Shown here one piece after another: positions 44,937-54,500 of a stretch of DNA of 64,000 nt. The notes beneath the pieces were generated by a model that did not search any database, had not been told where the DNA came from, and saw only the letters and a list, made by a program, of their open reading frames with translations. Numbering within the stretch: the stretch's first letter is position 1; every line of letters starts with the position of its first letter. This DNA comes from Bacteroidota bacterium (lineage in GTDB: Bacteria; Bacteroidota; Bacteroidia; Chitinophagales; Saprospiraceae): NCBI GenBank assembly GCA_030147525.1, contig JASBVF010000007.1, forward strand, positions 1 through 64,000, given 5' to 3'. Both the position numbers and the translations under genes were made by a program.

Positions 44937-46466
44937 CTATTTGTTGATTATCAATTTTTTAGAAAAAACGTGATTATTTGTCTGAAACGACACCAGGTAC
45001 ACACCCGGACTTAAAAATCCGGCATCGAGCGTGTATTTATTTTGTTCAAATGAAAGATGGCCGTTGCAGGAAATTTGCCGCCCACGGCTATCGAAAAGAC
45101 GCAGTTCTGCCTCCCCGGCGAAAGGAGGAATTTCGATGGTCGTCAGCCCGTTCGTTGGATTCGGGTACACGTGAATAAGTGCGCTTTCAGCCTCCAAATC
45201 ACCGGCAGCATTCACATTGTCAAAATCTATCAGCACCATCCCGGTATCCACGCCGCCCTGCGTATCCACGAGGGTGTAGAGGATAGTGTCCACCCCGGTC
45301 GAGTTGGGCAGCGGGAAATAAGTAATTCGGTTCAGTTTGATGAAAGCATTGCCGGGCGGGTCGTTGGCAATCTGGGCAATGCGGAGGTCGCCGCCGTCAG
45401 CATCCGTGTCGTTGTCGGCAGCAAAAATGGTCACCGCCCCCGCCATGCCTGCGTAATAAATGATGTCGTCCACAGCGACCGGGGCTATATTTCCGGCGGG
45501 ATTAAATGGCCCGGCTTCGTTCATCACCAGCGCCGGGACGTCCCATGTTGGCGTAGGTGTGTAATTGTAAAAATCGCCGGGGACAAACGCAGCGCCGCTT
45601 GTCGTCTGCGACCCGGTGCATTGTTCGTAAATATTGTTGATGGCGACCAGGTCCGGGTCTTCCAGGCCCAGCCCGATGTCGTCCATGATGTGCGGGTTTT
45701 TGGAATTTCTGAAATAGGTGTTTTCCACCACCACGTCCGACTCGAAACGGGCCGCCACGCCGTAGGAATCGAGTTCTTCGTAATAATTATTGAAAACATG
45801 CACGTCGCCGAAGCGCACCCTCGGCATACGCTGGTTCAGGCCTTTGTCCACCGTGGCATCGTACCAGCAGTGATGAAAGGTGACCCGGAGGTGATCACGA
45901 TCCTGGGTGGCATCGTCGCCGGCGCCAACCAGCGTCACTTTATTGTGGTCGCTGAATTTGCAATAAGAAACAGTGATATAATCCGCAATCGACCCGTTGC
46001 CGCTGCGGATGTCCAGCAACCCGTCGGCCCCGGCCCAAAACCAGCAGTGGTCAATCCAGACATTCACGCCGTAAATCGTGAGGCAGTCGGTGCTATGCGT
46101 CGTGCCGCCCCAGTCGCCGTCGTAAAAATCGCCTATCACCAGGTTTTGTAGGATCACATTGTTGCCCACTATTTCCAGTCCGCCGAAGCGAATCATGGCG
46201 TTCTGGGTTTTGCCGACGATGGTTTTGTTGGCATAAACTTTCACCTTTTCATACAGCACCAACTCTATGGTGTCTTCAATCATCAAAATTTTCGGCGTGG
46301 TCCCGGCCACGTTGGCGAGCAATTCCGCCCGGTTGGTGATGGTCACCACTTCGCCGCCTTCGCCGCCGGTCGTGCCGCCGTTCAGGCTGGCCCAGCCAAC
46401 AGGGCCGGACTGGGCAAAGGCGGAGAGGGTGAATAGGGTGAAAAGGAGGGGTGTAAATTTTTTCAT
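44937..46466 (-). CDS. Pectate lyase (PL1) with type IX tail
   Basis: 509 residues from the ATG at 46466 (signal peptide MKKFTPLLFTLFTLSAFAQ). PL1 parallel beta-helix at about 20-310: VWIDHCWFW and the calcium-binding aspartates around it, then KVTLVGAGDD, HHCWYDATVDKGLNQRMPRVRFG with the catalytic arginine in R-x-P-x-x-R near 215. A cadherin/Big-like module (about 335-425, DNDTDADGGDLRI) and a type IX sorting domain (VYPNPTNGL to KLIINK) follow. Cleaves de-esterified homogalacturonan by beta-elimination at the cell surface, giving unsaturated oligogalacturonates. Confidence 0.93.
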   Translation of the reverse strand: MKKFTPLLFTLFTLSAFAQSGPVGWASLNGGTTGGEGGEVVTITNRAELLANVAGTTPKILMIEDTIELVLYEKVKVYANKTIVGKTQNAMIRFGGLEIVGNNVILQNLVIGDFYDGDWGGTTHSTDCLTIYGVNVWIDHCWFWAGADGLLDIRSGNGSIADYITVSYCKFSDHNKVTLVGAGDDATQDRDHLRVTFHHCWYDATVDKGLNQRMPRVRFGDVHVFNNYYEELDSYGVAARFESDVVVENTYFRNSKNPHIMDDIGLGLEDPDLVAINNIYEQCTGSQTTSGAAFVPGDFYNYTPTPTWDVPALVMNEAGPFNPAGNIAPVAVDDIIYYAGMAGAVTIFAADNDTDADGGDLRIAQIANDPPGNAFIKLNRITYFPLPNSTGVDTILYTLVDTQGGVDTGMVLIDFDNVNAAGDLEAESALIHVYPNPTNGLTTIEIPPFAGEAELRLFDSRGRQISCNGHLSFEQNKYTLDAGFLSPGVYLVSFQTNNHVFSKKLIINK

Positions 46467-46492
46467 TGTGAGTAAGTTTTGTTTCACCTCGG

Positions 46493-46578
46493 CCAGCCCC
46501 TGACCCCTGAAGGGGAACCACATCTGCACATACCTCGGAACCTCCCGAAGTGGTTCCCCTTCAGGGGTCAGGGGCTGG
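46493..46578. repeat. Perfect 29-base inverted repeat
   Basis: Arms 46493-46521 and 46550-46578 are perfect reverse complements; each arm itself contains the palindromic core CCCCTGAAGGGG. Loop of 28 bases. Located between the GH28 stop and the PL1 start region, so it lies in the likely leader of the PL1 message. Confidence 0.9.
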
Positions 46579-46589
46579 GGGCGAACATT

Positions 46590-48026
46590 TCAATTCGCCT
46601 TCGCCGGACTCTCCACCAACTGCCCGTTCAGGTAATAATTTTCAAAACTCAAACCTGTGCCGTGGGTAATCTTGTCGCCCTTTTCGGCACCGTCGAACTT
46701 GCAGTTTTTCAAAAAGACATTCCGCACCGGGTTTTCTGAATCGTAGCCTTCGATGAGGATGCCGTATTTGCTCTTTTCCGAGGTGACGTTTTCGACATAA
46801 ATATTCTGCACCGTCGGCATAAACATTTGCGTGGAGTCCGACAGCATCATGTAACGCATGTTGACTCGCAGCACGGCTTCTTTTACTTCGCCCACTTTTA
46901 TATTTCTGAAGTATAAATTCTCGATGACGCCACCTCGTGTCTTGTTGGTTTTCACCCGCAGCGCCCGGTCGAGGTTGGGGCTGTCCATGATGCAGTCCTC
47001 GGCGAAAATATTCCTCGCACCGCCGCTCACCTCGCTGCCGATGACCACACCGCCGTGGCCGTCTTTCATTTCGCAGCCCTGAATCACCACATTTTCGATG
47101 GGGCGGTTGATGCGCCTGCCGTCCTGATTGCGGCCGGATTTCAGGGCGATGCAGTCGTCGCCGGTGTCGAAGTAGCAGTTTTTGATGAGCACGTTTTTGC
47201 AGCTTTCCGGGTCGCAGCCGTCGCTGTTCGGGCCGTGGCTGATGACTTTTACGTTCTGGATGGTCACGTTTTCACACAGCACCGGGTGGACGACCCACAT
47301 CGGCGAATTGCGGATGGTCACGCCGTCGATAAGTACATTTTTACAATCGTAAGGTTGGAGAAAGTTGGGGCGCAGGTAGGCGCCTTCGCCGAGAATCCGC
47401 TCTTCAACCGGCACTTCACGGGTGTTCCAGTCCACGAGTTTTGGGCGGCTGTGGTCGTCGGCCTGACTGGGCATACCGGGTTTCCAGCCGTATTCTTCCT
47501 TGTCCACCCAGTTCCACCAGTGTTCGTTGTCGGCCTGGCCGTCGAGGGTACCGGTACCGGTGATAGCGATGTTTTCCTGTTGGTAAGCGTAAATGAGCGG
47601 CGAGTAATTGTAGCACTCTGCAGCCTCCCAACGTGTCATCACCACCGGCAGGTAGTGCTTCGGATTGGTGCTGAATTTGACCGTAGCGCCTTCGGCAACG
47701 TGCAGGTTGACGTTGCTTTTCAGGTGGATGGGGCCGTTGACGAGGTATTCGCCGGCAGGCACCAGCACCTTGCCGCCGCCTGCTGCGTTGCATGCTTCGA
47801 TGGCCTTTTTGAGGGCCGGCAGGCAGTCGGTTTTTCCGTCGGGTTTGGCGCCGTAGGCCGTGATGTCGAAAGTTTTATCGGGAAAAACAGGCGGCTGGAT
47901 GGCGGCCAGAATTTCATTCATTTTTGCCCACGGGTCCGGGGCGATGGCTTTGGATTCGTCGCTGACGGAGGCGTTCTGGCAGCTCGAAAAAATGAGCAGC
48001 AGTAGGAAGTAAAACATGTTTTTCAT
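46590..48026 (-). CDS. GH28 polygalacturonase lipoprotein
   Basis: 478 residues. Lipobox (LIFSSC) near 16, so probably membrane-anchored. Right-handed beta-helix with GH28 signatures: SDGCDPESCKNV (variant of the NTD motif), FDTGDDCIALKSG with the paired catalytic aspartates near 290, GHGGVVIGSE near 323 and RALRVKTN (variant of R-I-K). An N-terminal segment FDITAYGAKPDGKTDC is typical of bacterial exo- or oligo-galacturonases. Hydrolyses galacturonan oligomers, releasing galacturonate for the UxaCBA route. Confidence 0.93.
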   Translation of the reverse strand: MKNMFYFLLLLIFSSCQNASVSDESKAIAPDPWAKMNEILAAIQPPVFPDKTFDITAYGAKPDGKTDCLPALKKAIEACNAAGGGKVLVPAGEYLVNGPIHLKSNVNLHVAEGATVKFSTNPKHYLPVVMTRWEAAECYNYSPLIYAYQQENIAITGTGTLDGQADNEHWWNWVDKEEYGWKPGMPSQADDHSRPKLVDWNTREVPVEERILGEGAYLRPNFLQPYDCKNVLIDGVTIRNSPMWVVHPVLCENVTIQNVKVISHGPNSDGCDPESCKNVLIKNCYFDTGDDCIALKSGRNQDGRRINRPIENVVIQGCEMKDGHGGVVIGSEVSGGARNIFAEDCIMDSPNLDRALRVKTNKTRGGVIENLYFRNIKVGEVKEAVLRVNMRYMMLSDSTQMFMPTVQNIYVENVTSEKSKYGILIEGYDSENPVRNVFLKNCKFDGAEKGDKITHGTGLSFENYYLNGQLVESPAKAN

Positions 48027-48083
48027 AGTTGAAATGGTAAAAGAAACAGGCGTAAAGGATTTTTTAGATTGAATTCAAGTTCA

Positions 48084-48159
48084 AGCAAGTGTTGAGCGAA
48101 GCGGCACTTGCGGCATTTTTGCTATACGGTCGCGAGTGCCGCTGCGCTCAACACTTGCT
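48084..48159. repeat. Inverted repeat with a partial copy at the window edge
   Basis: Arms 48084-48107 and 48136-48159 pair over 23 of 24 bases and extend imperfectly on both sides. The stretch 48138-48165 matches 40-67 at 26 of 28 bases. It lies between the KduI-like gene and the GH28 gene. Confidence 0.85.
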
Positions 48160-48181
48160 CAAACTGCGGGGTTAAATCAAA

Positions 48182-49102
48182 TCACCACTCGTTTTCGTAT
48201 CCGGGTTTATTATAAATCTCGGCCCAATCCCTGTGCCCTTCAGTGAAACTGGCCAGGCACCAGGTGAACATAAAATCCACCGAAGGCGGGGCGATGGTAT
48301 CGTGGTAAGTCGGCGTCACGTTGATGGCCACCTCGTCGAAGATATGGGCATAAACGTTCACCTTCTCCTGCGGCAGGGCGCAGTTTTGGAGGACGTAGGG
48401 CACGTCTCCCTCAATGTCCGTTTCGCAGCGGAAGTGGTAGATTTCCTCTTTGGCGTTGGCGCCGAGGCCGTGCGGCCCGGTGGGGCCGTGGAAGTGCGGC
48501 GGGTAACTGCCGACGCCGCCCCGGCTGGCCATGTAGGTGTCGCCGAAGAGCAGACGGTTGGCCTGCACGTTTTTATCTACCAGTTTAAAAACTGTCCGGC
48601 GGGACATGGGGCGGCGGTTGCCAAGACTGGCAGCCAGTTCCGTCCCCTCGATGTCTGTGTGGCGGACCAGTTGGACAGGATATTTCGTGTGGCAATCAAC
48701 GGCTTTGAACTCGCTGACGTCGCAACTATTTTCTGTGTTTATTTGAATCTGGCTATCGGTGCCAACGTAGAGCACATCACCCTTGCCGAGGGTGTGAGTT
48801 TCACCGTCCACCGTCAGCGCAGCCGTGCCTCGGTTGACGTAATAGACGGCCTCCTCGTTGCCAAGTGTGCGTTCCGCAGACTGGCCGTTTTTCAAAACAA
48901 CTCTCGCCAGTCGTAAAAAATTGAAGGTGGAATTTTTACCGGTGATAATCTCCTGCACGCCCTCTGCCGGGGTGGCGTCGAAGGCTTCGACTTTGCGGAT
49001 TTCATTTTTCAAAGGCACCATGACCTGGAGGTCGTGGCGGCGGTCCTGCGGCGATTTTGGAGCAGCGGTGAAGCTTTGTCCTATCGTTTTTGGTTGTACC
49101 AT
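48182..49102 (-). CDS. KduI/IolB-family uronate isomerase
   Basis: 306 residues, cytoplasmic cupin. The double-cupin body fits the KduI/IolB family (PF04962): AVYYVNRGTAALTVDGETHTLGKGDVLYVG, GSYPPHFHGPTG with the metal histidines, KEEIYHFR and FMFTWCLASFTEGHRDWAEIYN. It differs clearly from the standard KduI at 34941, being longer with a distinct N-terminus (about 50 residues before the first cupin) and end. In a pectin gene set the likely role is isomerising 5-keto-4-deoxyuronate or a close relative, but inositol-type 5-deoxyglucuronate isomerase activity cannot be excluded. Confidence 0.7.
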   Translation of the reverse strand: MVQPKTIGQSFTAAPKSPQDRRHDLQVMVPLKNEIRKVEAFDATPAEGVQEIITGKNSTFNFLRLARVVLKNGQSAERTLGNEEAVYYVNRGTAALTVDGETHTLGKGDVLYVGTDSQIQINTENSCDVSEFKAVDCHTKYPVQLVRHTDIEGTELAASLGNRRPMSRRTVFKLVDKNVQANRLLFGDTYMASRGGVGSYPPHFHGPTGPHGLGANAKEEIYHFRCETDIEGDVPYVLQNCALPQEKVNVYAHIFDEVAINVTPTYHDTIAPPSVDFMFTWCLASFTEGHRDWAEIYNKPGYENEW

Positions 49103-49478
49103 AATTTAAAGTTTCATGTCGATTCTCCTGCTCAAAATAGGCAGGCTTGCGATGTTTTTTTATCATTAAGTCAGCTTGCTGGCAGTGGTTAAATGTTATG
49201 AGTAAAGGTAGTGGGCAGGCGGTCAACTTCGTCCGGCCGTACGTTGCGTTCGATGTGCCGGGAGTTGACCGCCTTAGCACCAAAAAAACTCTCACTAATC
49301 TTGGGTCTAACTAAATTTTTCCATTTAACTCAAGCCAAAAGTAGCGGCCTCCTGCCGGAGCGAATATTCCGCTTTTAACAATTGGGTAGCCGTTTTTAAC
49401 AACCGCTGAAATCGGCTGGCCTACATGCTTGAAATGTGCACTGAGGGTGGGACATTTGATCAAAAAAACACGGTAAAC
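49103..49478. other. 376-base divergent gap, no gene seen
   Basis: The region lies between the divergent KduI-like and PL10 genes. It holds an 11-base perfect inverted repeat (49218-49228 and 49263-49273, 34-base loop) and a candidate plus-strand promoter for PL10: TTG at 49429-49431, 19-base spacer, GACATTTG at 49451-49458 (one base off TAnnTTTG), 20 bases before the ATG. I see no coding sequence or RNA gene in it. Confidence 0.5.
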
Positions 49479-50516
49479 ATGAAACAACTCATCCTGTGCT
49501 GGCTGGTTGCCCCGTTTTTTTTCAGTTGTAAAACAACGGCCCAACCCGGCCCAGTCATCGACTCCACCGCCGAAAAAATGCTGCTCTACCAACGCTCCTA
49601 CGGCGGCTGGCCACAGTACCGGGGCGATGCCACCGACTACCGCAAACCCATCGGAGATGACCTGAAAGCCAAGCTGCTGGCCGATAAAAACCGCCGGGAC
49701 GCCACCATCGACGACCGCTCCACCACACTGGAAGTCAACTACCTGCTGGAGGCTTTTGATAAAACCGGAAATCCAGCCTACCTGCAAGCCGCCGAAAAAG
49801 GTATCGCTTACCTGCTGGAAGCCCAGAATCCGGCGGGCGGCTGGCCCCAGTTTTATCCCGATTCGGGCCTCTACCGAACGCACATTACCTACAATGACAA
49901 CGCCATGATCGACGTGCTGTGGATCGTGAAAAACCTGGCGGAAAACGAGGACAAATTTCAGCCGGTCGCCGATTTGCTGAAAGAAAAGGCCCGCCCGGCC
50001 TTGCAGCGAGGCATTGACTGTATTTTAAAAACGCAGGTCCGGCAAAACGGCCAACTCACCGTCTGGTGCGCCCAGCACGACAGCCAGACGCTGCGGCCCG
50101 CCCCCGCCCGGAAATTTGAACCGGCCTCGCTGAGCGGGTCGGAAAGCGTCGGCATCGTCCAATTTCTGATGAGCATCGACGAGCCTTCGGAGGAGGTGAA
50201 AACCGCAGTGCGGGCAGCCGTAGCGTGGTTCGGGCGGGTGAAAATCGAGGGCTGGAACGTCGAATTCATCAAAGACCCCTCGCAGCCAAGCGGCCGTGAC
50301 CGGGTCATTTTCGAAGATGAAAACAGCACCGTCTGGGCACGTTTTTACGAACTGGAAACCAACCGCCCCATCTTCACCGGTCGGGACGGCGAGGTTAAAT
50401 ACTCGCTCACGGAAATTGAAAACGAGCGCCGGGTTGGCTATGGATTTTATGGAAAATGGCCGGAGAAGTTGCTGGAAAAGGAGTATCCGAAGTGGGAGAA
50501 GAAAATTGGAAATTGA
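49479..50516 (+). CDS. pelA: Pectate lyase (PL10)
   Basis: 345 residues from the ATG at 49479, which starts a signal peptide with a possible lipobox (FFFSC near 15). Family features: LYQRSYGGWPQYRG at the start, ATIDDRSTTLEVNYLL, AQNPAGGWPQFYPDSGLYRTHITYNDNAM, LTVWCAQHDSQTLRPAPARKFEPASLSGSESV, and the arginine- and aspartate-bearing ARFYELETNRPIFTGRDG near the end. Cleaves de-esterified pectate to unsaturated oligomers. Its last residues (KIGN) and stop codon lie in an inverted-repeat arm. Confidence 0.93.
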   Translation: MKQLILCWLVAPFFFSCKTTAQPGPVIDSTAEKMLLYQRSYGGWPQYRGDATDYRKPIGDDLKAKLLADKNRRDATIDDRSTTLEVNYLLEAFDKTGNPAYLQAAEKGIAYLLEAQNPAGGWPQFYPDSGLYRTHITYNDNAMIDVLWIVKNLAENEDKFQPVADLLKEKARPALQRGIDCILKTQVRQNGQLTVWCAQHDSQTLRPAPARKFEPASLSGSESVGIVQFLMSIDEPSEEVKTAVRAAVAWFGRVKIEGWNVEFIKDPSQPSGRDRVIFEDENSTVWARFYELETNRPIFTGRDGEVKYSLTEIENERRVGYGFYGKWPEKLLEKEYPKWEKKIGN

Positions 50517-50566
50517 GAAATTGGGAAATTTTGCGAAGCCACCCCCAATTTCTTAATTTCCAATTT
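50503..50566. repeat. Inverted repeat overlapping the PL10 gene end
   Basis: Arms 50503-50525 and 50544-50566 pair over 22 of 23 bases; the arms are made of AAATTGG/GAAATT words. The left arm includes the PL10 stop codon (50514-50516) and its last four codons. It lies between the convergent PL10 and kduD genes, so it may end both transcripts. Confidence 0.8.
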
Positions 50567-50583
50567 CCAAATTTCCCGTCTGC

Positions 50584-51345
50584 TCACCTCGCCATCCACC
50601 CCCCATCCACCGTGATGACCGTCCCGTTCACGTAATCGCTCGCTGCCGAGGCCAGAAAAATAGCGGCTCCGCCCAGATCCTCGGGGTTTCCCCAGCGGCC
50701 GGCGGGGATGCGCTTCGTGATCTCGGCGTTGCGGACGGGATCGTCCTGCAGGCGCTGCGTGTTGTCGGTGCGGAAGTAGCCGGGGGCGATGGCGTTCACC
50801 TGGATGTTGTGTTGCGCCCATTCGTTGGCGAGCGCTTTGGTGATGCCTGCGATGCCGTGTTTGCTGGCTGTGTAGGCAGGCACGGTGATGCCGCCGGAGT
50901 AGGACAGCATGGAGGCCGTGTTGATGATCTTGCCGCCGCCGTTTTTAATCATGTCTTTGCCCACGAGTTGGGAAAGATAAAAAGCGGAAGTCAGGTTCAC
51001 CTCAAGCACCCGGTCCCACTCGTCGAGGGGGAAATCGGTAGCCGGGTAGCGGGCGATGGTGCCGCCATTGTTGACGAGAACATCAATTTTACCGCATTTT
51101 TCGACGGCGGCATCGTACATTTTTTTTACTTCCTCCCGGTTGTTCAGGTTGGCGTGAAGACCGAAGGCTTTGCCACCGGCAGCTTCGATTTGGCGGATGG
51201 TTTCGTCCGTGCCGTCGGGCGAGGAACTGCAACAAATGACGAATGCACCGGCCTCTGCCAGCGCAACGGCCATGGCCTGCCCGAGGCCCCGGCTGGCGCC
51301 GGTGATGAGGACGTTTTTGTTTTTCAGTGAAAAAAGGTCAGACAT
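50584..51345 (-). CDS. kduD: 2-deoxy-D-gluconate 3-dehydrogenase (second KduD)
   Basis: 253 residues from the ATG at 51345 (MSDLFSLKNKNVLITG); the longer reading adds 24 residues with no support. SDR motifs: GASRGLGQAMAVALAEAG, NNGGTIARYPATDFP, NTASMLSYSGG, catalytic YTASKHGIAGITKAL, and ending NGTVITVDGGWMAR. Same reaction as the protein at 30962. It is divergent from HTCS2 and shares a 252-base regulatory gap with it. With the KduI-like gene at 48182 it may form a second unsaturated-uronate branch for this arm. Confidence 0.9.
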   Translation of the reverse strand: MSDLFSLKNKNVLITGASRGLGQAMAVALAEAGAFVICCSSSPDGTDETIRQIEAAGGKAFGLHANLNNREEVKKMYDAAVEKCGKIDVLVNNGGTIARYPATDFPLDEWDRVLEVNLTSAFYLSQLVGKDMIKNGGGKIINTASMLSYSGGITVPAYTASKHGIAGITKALANEWAQHNIQVNAIAPGYFRTDNTQRLQDDPVRNAEITKRIPAGRWGNPEDLGGAAIFLASAASDYVNGTVITVDGGWMAR

Positions 51346-51415
51346 GAGCGTTGTTATTTTTTTTGGTAAAACAGTCAACTGCAAAGATGCCCGGCCCCGG
51401 TACCAACCTCCATGC

Positions 51416-51448
51416 AATTTTCACCATTGTTATCGCAAATTTTCACCA
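51416..51448 (+). promoter_or_regulatory. Direct repeat, candidate AraC/HTCS operator
   Basis: AATTTTCACCA occurs at 51416-51426 and again at 51438-51448, exactly 22 bases apart, about two helical turns. Direct repeats at this spacing suit an AraC-type DNA-binding domain. The half-site TTTTCACC also occurs in the candidate HTCS1 site before the receptor gene. It lies between the divergent kduD and HTCS2 genes. Confidence 0.5.
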
Positions 51449-51597
51449 GATTTTTCTCGTAAAATAACTGTTGTATTGCCAACTCGGGCATTCATGCGCT
51501 CATAAGTTGGTTGATTTTCGCAGATTTGCTATCTTCATTTTCCCTTTCTGCCAAATGCTTCGTGAACCAGATTCAACCATTTTATTCTTTGGAAAAC

Positions 51598-54500
51598 ATG
51601 GGCAATGCTATTTTTAGACACCTCCGGAAGTCGTTTGTAGTGCTTGCAATGGGGCTGTTTTTTTCTTTTACCCTGTGGGCTGCCCAACCCTACATGCCCA
51701 AGACCGTCAACCCGCTGCTCGAGTCCTGGCGCTGGAAACATTTCCCCGAACTGGAGGGCAAAGGCATCCGCTACATCGCCGAATCCAGCAGCCAGGAAGT
51801 GTGGGTGAGCTACAACGAGGGCGTGCTCGAATACGACGGCTACGACTGGAAAACCCACGACGCCCGCAACGGTCTGACCGTATCACCGGTGGAACAACTG
51901 CTGGTGGCCGCAGACGGAGCCATTTTCGCTACCACGGCTAAGGGTATCTTCCGCTACGACGGTAACTCCTGGGAGCATTTTTTTAAAATACCCGGCAACC
52001 GGACCTTCGTTTTTCATGGCATCAGAGAACTCTCCGATCGCAGCGTCATCGCTTGCGCCGACTGGGGTTTCATCCATTTTTTGAACGATAAAAAAATTAA
52101 TTTTTACTCCTCGCCCACCCGCATCCGGCAATTGCAGGCTGAAATCCCGGACGTCAGCTGGGTCGCCCTGCCCGCTGAAGCGCTGAGCGAAGAAGGCGAA
52201 ATCCACTACGCTTCCGACGTGCTGGAACTGGCAGGTGGAGCCGTTTGGTTCGGCATCACCACGCAGATGGAAGTCGGCAAGCTGCTCCGCTTTAACCTGA
52301 ATACCGTCCGCAACGGAACGGTTGGACCTTTCGAAGTCATCAGCAGCCGGGAGGGGTTTCAACTGGGCGAAGGCCAGCAATTCCTGCATGCGGCTGACGG
52401 CAGAATTTGGGTCGTCAACTCGACTTCCAACAAAGGCATCCACATTTTTGACGGTAAAAACTGGGAGACCGTTTTTATCCATAAAATTTTCGGTGGCGAC
52501 GAGTACATGGCCGACATCGTACAGTCGGCCAACGGCACCATCTGGATCGCCTCGATGGCCAAAATACTGGCCTACAGCAACGGACGCTGGGAAATGTACC
52601 GGGCGCCGAATTACCCCATTCCTGCCAACCGAATCATCCTGCAGAACAGCCAGAACGACCAGCTTTGGGTAGCCGGTTACAAGTCGAAAGTGCTGCTGCT
52701 CGATTTTTCCACCGACCAGTGGCTGACTTATGAAAACCTGAGCTTCCAGTGCGAAGTGTCGCCGCAGGAGCAGTGGTTCCTCGAACGGGACAACCGCATC
52801 GTGCAGCGCCTCGGCGATCGCTGGACCGCCTACGGCCCGGAAGACGGGCTGATGGACAAGCCCGTCCACCTCATTCGCACATCCAAAGGGCAAATCTGGG
52901 CGGCAGGCTCACACCTCGGGAAGGCCGCCACAGCCGTCTGGAAAAACGGGCGCTGGGAACGCCACCTGCACCCGAGGCTTTCGTGGGGTATCGACTACCG
53001 CTCCGTTTTTGAAGCTGCCGACGGCTCGCTGTGGTTCGGCGGCGCCGTGGACGCCGAGCGGAAGGACGGGTTTTACAGCGGCGTCCTGCAACTGACCGAC
53101 CCCACCGCCTCTGCGCTGCAATGGGTTCATCATGTTTACGGTGAAAACGGCCTGAACCAGGCCAACGTGTACGGCATCGGCCAGTCGAGGGACGGTAGGA
53201 TCTGGATCGGGGGTAGCAAGCTTATGTTTTACGATGGTAAAAACTGGAATACCGCAGAGGACGAGCGACTTCAGCAGTACGTCAACTACGTACACAGCAA
53301 GAACGGCCTGCTGCTGGTGGGGTCCCGTTACTACGGGCTATTTGTTTTCGATGGTAAAAATTGGACGCACCACAACACCGCCACCGGCCTGTCGGGCAAT
53401 ACGGTCATCAGCATCGATGCGCTGTCGGATTCCATTTTTATCGTTGCCACGGAAAACGATATCTGCAAATTCGACGGCACCTCCTGGACGACGGATATTT
53501 TTCCTGAAAAACTAAACATGGACTTCGAGGGCGGCACCATCCTCCACACGGGTCAGCACATCTGGGTGAACCACGTGCCCCGCAGCTGGAAGCGCCGGGC
53601 CTACCAGAGCAGTGCCGAACAAATGGAGAACTGGGAGTTTTTCACCACCCGCTACCAGCCCAGCAACACGCCGCCGGAGACCAGCTTCGATTTTTACCTG
53701 GACCGCATCTCCTCCGACGGCAACGGCCTCATTTCCTGGACCGGGAAGGATTTTTTTGCAAAAACTGCCCCCGGGCAACTGATGTACTCCTACCGCCTGG
53801 ACGGCGAAGACTGGTCACCGTTTACGAAGGAAAAACAACACACCTTCACCAGCCTGTCGAGCGGCCGCCATACGCTGGAAATTCGGGCCAGGGACCTCGA
53901 CTTCAACGTTGATCCGACGCCTGCAAAAATCCAGTTTGAAGTGATGCCGCCCATCTGGAAGCAGGGCTGGTTCATCTTGCTGATCCTCACTTTTCTGACC
54001 ATTTTCGGGATTTACGAGTACCGGGTTATTTCAAAAAAGAAAAAACTGGAAGTGCTGAACCTCTCGCTCCAGGAAGCCAACGAACACCTGCAGGAGAAAA
54101 GCCGCCAGATCGAAGAACAAAACCGGGAAATCCTCGCCCAGCGGGACAAAATCCTGAAGCAATCCGGCATTCTCGAAGCGAACAACCGGGAGCTTGAATC
54201 CCGCAACGAAGAGATCCGCCAGCAGCGGGATCAGTTGGAGGAAATGGTGGTGAAAGTGGAAAACCTATCGAAAGCCAAAGTCGGTTTTTTCACCAATATC
54301 TCCCACGAACTGCGCACGCCGCTGACGCTCATCCTTGGCCCGGCTTCGCAGTTGAAAAAGGAAGGGGAAAAACTGCCCGAAACGCAGCGCCATCAATTTT
54401 ACGAGATCGTCCACCGCAACGCCTCCCGGCTGCTGAAACTCATCAACCAACTCCTGGAAATGCGCCGCATCGAGCAGAGCGCACTTGAGTTGAAACTCAG

